This document shows positions 13,887 through 17,861 of a stretch of DNA of 17,861 nt, in pieces. Origin of the DNA: DATBIO01 sp036556965 (GTDB lineage: Bacteria > Acidobacteriota > Vicinamibacteria > Fen-336); contig DATBIO010000131.1 of NCBI GenBank assembly GCA_036556965.1, positions 1-17,861 on the forward strand, written 5' to 3'. How positions within the stretch are numbered: position 1 is the stretch's first letter; each line of letters opens with the position of its first letter. The notes under the pieces are model-generated. The model was not told the DNA's origin and made no database searches. It saw nothing but the letters and a program-made list of their open reading frames with translations. The position numbers and the translations under genes were made by a program.

Positions 13887-14572
13887 CCGAAGACGACCCC
13901 TTCCCCGAGGCCGAGGACGACGGTCCGCCGCCGCTCGGGGCCGAGGACACGCGCGCCGCCCTGGAGGCCCTGATCTTCGCCTCCCCGCAGCCCCTCACCC
14001 CGCGCGAGATCGGCAAGATCATGGGCGGCGTGCCCCGCGCCTCCTGGCAGAAGGCCCTCGAGGAGATCCGCGAGGACTACGCGCGCGGCGGCCGCGGCCT
14101 GCAGCTGGTGGAAGTCGCCGGGGGCTACCAGATCACCACGCGCCCCGAGTACAACGACTGGGTCCGCGAGCTGCTCGACCCCCGGGCGCCGACCCGGCTC
14201 TCCATCCAGGCCCTGGAGACGCTGGCCGTCATCGCCTACAAGCAGCCGATCACGCTGCCGGAGATCATCGACCTGCGCGGCGTCCGGTCGCAGGGCGTGG
14301 TGAAGACGCTCCTCGAGAAGCGCCTCATCCGCATCACCGGCCGCAAGGAGGTGGTGGGACGCCCCATGCTCTACGGGACCACGCGCGAATTCCTCCTGCA
14401 GTTCGGCCTCAAGGACGTGAACGACCTCCCCCGGATCGAGGAGTTCGCGGAGGTGCTCGGCGAGGACGTGGACGTGGCGGGCCTCAAGCGCGCGATCGAG
14501 GCGCCGGCGCCCGTGGACACGTCTCTGGTCGAGGAACTCACTGCTGACGAGGATCCAGAGCCGAACACCTAA
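13883..14572 (+). CDS. scpB: Segregation and condensation protein B
   Basis: 229 residues. Dimeric winged-helix partner of ScpA in the Smc complex. Recognised by the ALEALIFASPQPLTPREI opening (about residues 26-43), GGYQITTRPEY, the SIQALETLAVIAYKQPIT core and the RGVRSQGVVKTLLEKRLI helix, then GRPMLYGTT. The first about 20 residues and the last about 40 are acidic, low-complexity extensions. ATG 13883 sits in an ATGA overlap with scpA. No terminator is visible after the stop; a new promoter follows at once. Confidence 0.96.
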   Translation: MTEDDPFPEAEDDGPPPLGAEDTRAALEALIFASPQPLTPREIGKIMGGVPRASWQKALEEIREDYARGGRGLQLVEVAGGYQITTRPEYNDWVRELLDPRAPTRLSIQALETLAVIAYKQPITLPEIIDLRGVRSQGVVKTLLEKRLIRITGRKEVVGRPMLYGTTREFLLQFGLKDVNDLPRIEEFAEVLGEDVDVAGLKRAIEAPAPVDTSLVEELTADEDPEPNT

Positions 14573-14580
14573 AGTACTAC

Positions 14581-14610
14581 TTGACGTCTAGGGCCGGCGC
14601 TCCCTAAAAT
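14581..14610 (+). promoter_or_regulatory. Sigma-70-type promoter of the lipoprotein gene
   Basis: TTGACG (14581-14586) and TAAAAT (14605-14610), five of six matches each, at 18 bases. The start is expected near 14617, followed by a strong ribosome site AAGGGGGG (14621-14628) 8 bases before ATG 14637. This is the best conventional promoter in the window. Confidence 0.75.
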
Positions 14611-14636
14611 CCACAAATCCAAGGGGGGTTCCGCCC

Positions 14637-15551
14637 ATGCACCACAATTACTGGCGTGCTCCGCTCGCCCTGCTCGTGGCCGCCACGCTCGCCGGCTGCT
14701 CCATCCTGGATGACACCAGCGGCCCCGAAGACCTGGCCGTCGTGCGGTTTACGGCAACCCCCACCGAGATCCCGGCGGGCGGCACGGCAACCCTGAACTG
14801 GCGGGTCGAGGGCGCCGAGACGGTCGAGATCAACAACGGCGTGGGAGGCGTCCAGCCCGAGGGCACCAAGCAGGTGGCGCCCACCTGGACCACCTCCTAC
14901 ACGCTCATCGCGCGCAGCGGCTCGTCGTCCGCCACCGCCACGCTGCAGGTGTTCGTCCAGCCCGGAGCGGGCGGGCCGCCGAGCCCCAGCCCATCGCCGT
15001 CGCCCTCGCCCAGCCCGTCGCCGAGCCCGGCAGCCTCGCCGTCGCCGAGCCCCAGCCCCTCGGCCAGCCCCAGCTCGTCGCCCTCGCCCAGCCCGTCACC
15101 GAGCCCGTCCGCGAGCCCGAGCGCGTCGCCCAGCCCGTCACCGAGTCCGTCGCCCTCGCCCAGCCCGAGCCCGTCCCCCAGTCCGGCCGCGAGCTGCGGC
15201 GTGGCGGCGACGTCGGCGGGGAACTGCGGCCTGACCGTGGTGCGGCCGGTGGCCCTGCCCTCGGGCCAGTGCATCCAGCTCAACCTCGTCACCGTGAACC
15301 AGTCCTGCCCCGTCGGCATCAACGTCTCCCGGTCGGTGCGCTTCGACGTCACGGCGCAGACCACCCGCAGCAACCTGCGCTGGCGGCAGTCCGCGCAGAG
15401 CGGGGACCTGCTGACGCCGTCGGACGGCGCCATCGCGAGCAGCGGCACGACGAGCACCGTCATCGGCGACCTCGTCCTGGGCGGCAGCCTCGTCATCGAG
15501 GTGGCCGACGGCACCGAGGTGCTGCTCCGCTTCACGCTCCAGCACCAATAG
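14637..15551 (+). CDS. Lipoprotein with Ig-like domain, Ser-Pro linker and Cys-containing C-terminal domain
   Basis: 304 residues. A signal sequence with lipobox LAGC places the lipidated residue at C21; Ser at +2 suggests sorting to the outer membrane. Residues about 34-108 look like a small bacterial Ig-like beta domain (VVRFTATPTEIPAGGTATL opening). Residues 115-186 are an almost pure Ser-Pro repeat that would act as a stiff spacer, perhaps glycosylated. Residues 187-304 form an unrecognised beta-rich domain whose first part has four Cys (187, 197, 212, 224), likely two disulphides. It has its own promoter and a strong ribosome site, unlike its overlapped neighbours. Function unknown; a surface adhesin or wall-spanning tether is possible. 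Confidence 0.85.
   Translation: MHHNYWRAPLALLVAATLAGCSILDDTSGPEDLAVVRFTATPTEIPAGGTATLNWRVEGAETVEINNGVGGVQPEGTKQVAPTWTTSYTLIARSGSSSATATLQVFVQPGAGGPPSPSPSPSPSPSPSPSPAASPSPSPSPSASPSSSPSPSPSPSPSASPSASPSPSPSPSPSPSPSPSPSPAASCGVAATSAGNCGLTVVRPVALPSGQCIQLNLVTVNQSCPVGINVSRSVRFDVTAQTTRSNLRWRQSAQSGDLLTPSDGAIASSGTTSTVIGDLVLGGSLVIEVADGTEVLLRFTLQHQ
14979..15194 (+). repeat. Low-complexity Ser-Pro coding repeat
   Basis: About 216 bp encoding alternating Ser-Pro with occasional Ala. Ser is written as AGC, TCG, TCA, TCC or AGT in shuffled order, so the DNA is a patchwork of imperfect six-base units rather than a clean tandem array. Some longer units recur, for example TCGCCCTCGCCCAGCCC near 15001, 15079 and 15150. 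The shuffling would limit slippage while keeping the peptide. Confidence 0.9.
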
Positions 15552-15560
15552 CCGCGGCCG

Positions 15561-15581
15561 CCGGCGGACCGAACCCGCCGG
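15561..15581 (+). terminator. GC hairpin after the lipoprotein gene, possible terminator
   Basis: CCGGCGG (15561-15567) and CCGCCGG (15575-15581) pair perfectly around a 7-base loop, 9 bases after the lipoprotein stop. No T-run follows, so it is not a classical intrinsic terminator. It might slow polymerase or protect the 3' end. Confidence 0.35.
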
Positions 15582-15608
15582 GGCCGGGCTTCGTAATAGG
15601 GGGCAGGC

Positions 15609-16016
15609 GTGCTGGCCGTGCTCCTGGAGCTGTTCCTCGCCGTCGGGGGAGAGTTCGTCGTCGAGCTGCTCATGGGGTCCCGCGCCTGGTGGCGGGGCGC
15701 CTTCGACGAGGACGCCGCTCCCTGGCTGGGCGCCGTGGCCTGCTTCGTGGCGGGCGGCCTCCTCGGCAGCGTCTCGGCCTTCGCCTTTCCCGGGCGGCTC
15801 CTGCCCGCGCCTCCGCGCGCGGGTCCGAGCCTGGTGATGGCGCCGCTGGCGGGCGGGTTCGCCATGCACGGATGGGGGAGCTGGCGGCGGGGCCGCGGCC
15901 TGGCCACGAGCCCGCTGGCCACCTTCCTCGGCGGCGCCGGCTTCGCCCTCGGGTTCGCCTTCGCGCGCTTCGCCCTCATCGTGGCCTTCCCCGCCGCCCT
16001 CTCCTCGCTCTCGTAG
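15609..16016 (+). CDS. Small polytopic membrane protein, unknown function
   Basis: 135 residues with about four hydrophobic segments (roughly 1-22, 39-60, 73-88 and 105-132), separated by short Arg-rich turns. I recognise no family. The GTG start at 15609 follows AGGGGG (15598-15603) at good distance. Related proteins would need a database search. It sits between the lipoprotein and rluB on the same strand, 22 bp before rluB, so the last two are probably co-transcribed. Confidence 0.7.
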   Translation: MLAVLLELFLAVGGEFVVELLMGSRAWWRGAFDEDAAPWLGAVACFVAGGLLGSVSAFAFPGRLLPAPPRAGPSLVMAPLAGGFAMHGWGSWRRGRGLATSPLATFLGGAGFALGFAFARFALIVAFPAALSSLS

Positions 16017-16038
16017 GCGGGCCGTTCCGCGATGTACG

Positions 16039-16815
16039 ATGCCGGCGGTGGAAGAGCGGCTGCAGAAGATCCTCTCCCGCGCCGGCGTGGCCTCGCGGCG
16101 GGCCGCCGAGCGCGTGATGGCGGAGGGCCGCGTCACCGTCAACGGCCGCACGGTGCGCACGCTGGGCAGCAAGGCCGACCTCGCGCAGGACGACATCCGG
16201 GTGGACGGCGTGCGCGTGCGGGCGCCGGAGCACGCCGCCTACTTCCTCCTCTACAAGCCCCGGGGCGTGGTGACGACCCGGCGCGACCCGGAGGGCCGTC
16301 CCACCGTCATGGACTACGTTCCCGGCGTGGCCGGGCTCTTCCCCGTGGGACGGCTGGACGTGACCACGGAAGGCCTGATCCTGCTCACCAACGACGGGGC
16401 CCTGGCCGAGCGCGTGTCGCACCCGCGCTACGAGGTCCCGCGCGTGTACCAGGCCAAGGTGCGGGGGGTTCCCGACGAGGCCACCCTGGCCCGCCTGCGC
16501 GCGGGCGTGCGCGTGGAGGGCGAGAGCCTCTCCGTGGACGACGCGCGCGTGCTGGAGGCCGACAACAACGCCTGGGTGGAGGTCCGCCTGCACGAGGGCA
16601 AGCACCACGAGGTCCGCCGCCTGCTGGAGGCCGTCGGCCATCCCGTCTCCAAGCTGCGCCGCGTGGCCTACGGCCCCCTGACCCTGCGCGGGCTCAAGCC
16701 GGGCGAGTACCGCGCCCTGGCCCCGCGCGAGGTCCAGGCGCTGCGCGGCGGCCGGACCCCCGCGGCCCGCCCCGCCGCGCCGGGCGCCCGGCGCCGCGGG
16801 AGGACGCGGGGTTGA
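16039..16815 (+). CDS. rluB: RsuA/RluB-family ribosomal RNA pseudouridine synthase
   Basis: 258 residues. Converts a uridine of rRNA to pseudouridine; the RluB type acts on 23S rRNA near position 2605 (E. coli numbering). An N-terminal S4 RNA-binding domain (about 5-60, EERLQKILSRAGVASRRAAE) precedes the catalytic domain with D107 in GRLDVTTEGLILLTNDG and the YKPRGVVTT motif (72-80). The C-terminus is an Arg/Pro/Ala-rich tail. Genes of this family commonly follow scpB, supporting RluB over RsuA. ATG 16039 is used; GTG 16048 is an equally possible start, and no good ribosome site distinguishes them. Its stop overlaps the hisC start (TTGA). Confidence 0.92.
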   Translation: MPAVEERLQKILSRAGVASRRAAERVMAEGRVTVNGRTVRTLGSKADLAQDDIRVDGVRVRAPEHAAYFLLYKPRGVVTTRRDPEGRPTVMDYVPGVAGLFPVGRLDVTTEGLILLTNDGALAERVSHPRYEVPRVYQAKVRGVPDEATLARLRAGVRVEGESLSVDDARVLEADNNAWVEVRLHEGKHHEVRRLLEAVGHPVSKLRRVAYGPLTLRGLKPGEYRALAPREVQALRGGRTPAARPAAPGARRRGRTRG

Positions 16816-17861
16816 GCGCGCGCACGCCGCCGCTGCCGCGCCACCTGCAGGGGCTCGACCGCTACGAGCCCGGGAAGCCGATCGAGGAAGTGGAGCGCGA
16901 CTGGGGGCTGCGGGACGTGGTGAAGCTCGCCTCCAACGAGAACCCCCTCGGCCCCTCGCCGCGGGCCCTGGAAGCGGCCCGCGCCGCCCTCGGCCGCGCG
17001 CATCTCTACCCGGACGGGCCCGCGCGCGCCCTGCGCCAGGCCCTCGCCCAGCGCCTGGGGGTGGCGGCCACGCAGGTCGTGATCGGCAACGGCTCCACCG
17101 ACCTCATCGACCTGCTCGCCCGCGCCTTCCTGGGAGCGGGCGAGAACGCCGTGGTGTCCGAGGGCGCCTTCGCGCGCTTCCGGCAGGTGGTGGGCGCGCG
17201 CAACGGCAACGCGCGGCTGGTGCCCATGCGCGCGCGCACCCACGACCTCGCCGCCATGCGGGCGGCGGTGGACGGGCACACCCGCCTGGTGTTCGTGGCC
17301 AACCCCAACAACCCGACGGGCACCTGGAACACGCGGGGGGAGGTGGAGGCCCTCTTGCGCGGCCTGCCCTCCGGGGTGCTGCTGGTCCTGGACCAGGCCT
17401 ACTTCGAGTACGCCGACCACCCCGACTATCCGGACGGCGTCGCCTTCGTGAAGGCGGGGCTGCCCGTGGCCGTCCTCCGCACCTTCTCCAAGGCCCACGG
17501 CCTGGCCGGCCTGCGCGTGGGCTACGGCATCGCGGCGCCGGAGGTGGTGGACGCGGTGGACACCGTGCGCGAGCCGTTCAACGCCAACCTCGTCGGGCAG
17601 GCGGCCGCCCTGGCCGCGCTGGAGGACGACGCGCACGTCCGCCGCACGGTGGAGCTGTGCCGGCGCGAGCGCGCCCGCGTCGCCGCGGCCCTCGCCGCGC
17701 GCGGCCTCCAGGTGGAGCCCAGCCTGGCCAACTTCCTCCTCGTGGACACGGGCCGCGAGGGAGCCGGGCTGTTCCGCCGCATGCTGGCGGAAGGCGTCAT
17801 CGTGCGCCCGATGGGCGCCTACGGCTTCGACACGTGCCTGCGCATCTCCGTGGGGACGGAG
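16812..17861 (+). CDS. hisC: Histidinol-phosphate aminotransferase (partial, right edge)
   Basis: PLP enzyme of histidine synthesis: transamination between imidazole-acetol phosphate and glutamate. 350 codons are visible and the frame is open at the edge, so only the last few residues are missing. Fold-type I aminotransferase motifs: SNENPLGPSP (41-50), NGSTDLID (93-100), NPNNPTG (164-170), D194 and Y197 of LDQAYFEY, the PLP lysine K227 in TFSKAHGLAGLRVGYG with R235, and R344 of RIS near the edge. The start TTG 16812 overlaps the rluB stop (TTGA). Other class I/II aminotransferases are less likely given the motif set. No other his genes are in view. Confidence 0.93.
   Translation, partial: MSARTPPLPRHLQGLDRYEPGKPIEEVERDWGLRDVVKLASNENPLGPSPRALEAARAALGRAHLYPDGPARALRQALAQRLGVAATQVVIGNGSTDLIDLLARAFLGAGENAVVSEGAFARFRQVVGARNGNARLVPMRARTHDLAAMRAAVDGHTRLVFVANPNNPTGTWNTRGEVEALLRGLPSGVLLVLDQAYFEYADHPDYPDGVAFVKAGLPVAVLRTFSKAHGLAGLRVGYGIAAPEVVDAVDTVREPFNANLVGQAAALAALEDDAHVRRTVELCRRERARVAAALAARGLQVEPSLANFLLVDTGREGAGLFRRMLAEGVIVRPMGAYGFDTCLRISVGTE

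Noticed and set aside
14897..15979. Minus-strand frame with Gly-Leu-Gly-Asp repeats
   Set aside because: The repeat is simply the reverse reading of the Ser-Pro codons; no start signals and no domain.
1..17861. CRISPR arrays, insertion sequences, rRNA genes, riboswitches
   Set aside because: No regular direct repeats with unique spacers, no transposase motifs or flanking inverted repeats, and no recognisable rRNA or riboswitch cores were seen.

Overview
The window is very GC-rich, densely packed DNA from what looks like a Gram-negative, chemotactic or surface-associated bacterium. The signs are an Sec-dependent lipoprotein with Ser at +2, an EAL-type c-di-GMP phosphodiesterase, a solo MshEN domain, and a site-2 protease-trpS-scpA-scpB-rluB-hisC block. 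This gene order and composition fit Acidobacteriota, Myxococcota/Deltaproteobacteria or similar GC-rich phyla. I cannot place it more precisely from sequence alone. Both edges cut genes: the EAL protein on the left and hisC on the right.

Layout. (1) 1-3532, minus strand: a three-gene signalling operon read from right to left, membrane histidine kinase with a dead C-terminal receiver -> single-domain response regulator -> degenerate-GGDEF/EAL phosphodiesterase, all joined by 4-bp ATGA overlaps. (2) 3632-4746, plus strand, divergent from the kinase: a stand-alone MshEN-domain protein (a known c-di-GMP receptor fold) with a GAF-like tail, translationally coupled to a 39-residue, half-basic peptide. 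(3) 4741-10383: a zinc-ribbon membrane protein (minus), then a plus-strand run of a secreted type I phosphodiesterase/alkaline-phosphatase-fold enzyme, an MFS exporter that appears to start at CTG, a small zinc-ribbon protein, and a large GT-C-like membrane protein that is internally duplicated. (4) 10419-11322: an island of visibly lower GC content with a toxin-antitoxin pair (DUF4258 toxin, MqsA/YgiT-type antitoxin), whose promoter lies inside a perfect 12-bp inverted repeat, next to the 3' end of a tRNA-Leu(GAG) gene. (5) 11438-17861: a housekeeping cluster of site-2 protease, trpS, scpA, scpB, then a lipoprotein with its own promoter and a Ser-Pro linker, a small membrane protein, rluB and hisC.

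How the genes work together. The left part is a plausible local c-di-GMP circuit: a sensor kinase phosphorylates a receiver, an EAL enzyme degrades the messenger, and a divergently encoded MshEN protein could read it. The right part couples chromosome condensation (ScpAB), tRNA charging, rRNA modification and histidine synthesis in one run with stop/start overlaps. Across the window, adjacent genes are joined by NTGA overlaps using all four bases (ATGA, GTGA, TTGA and apparently CTGA). This means starts other than ATG are common and must be judged from context.
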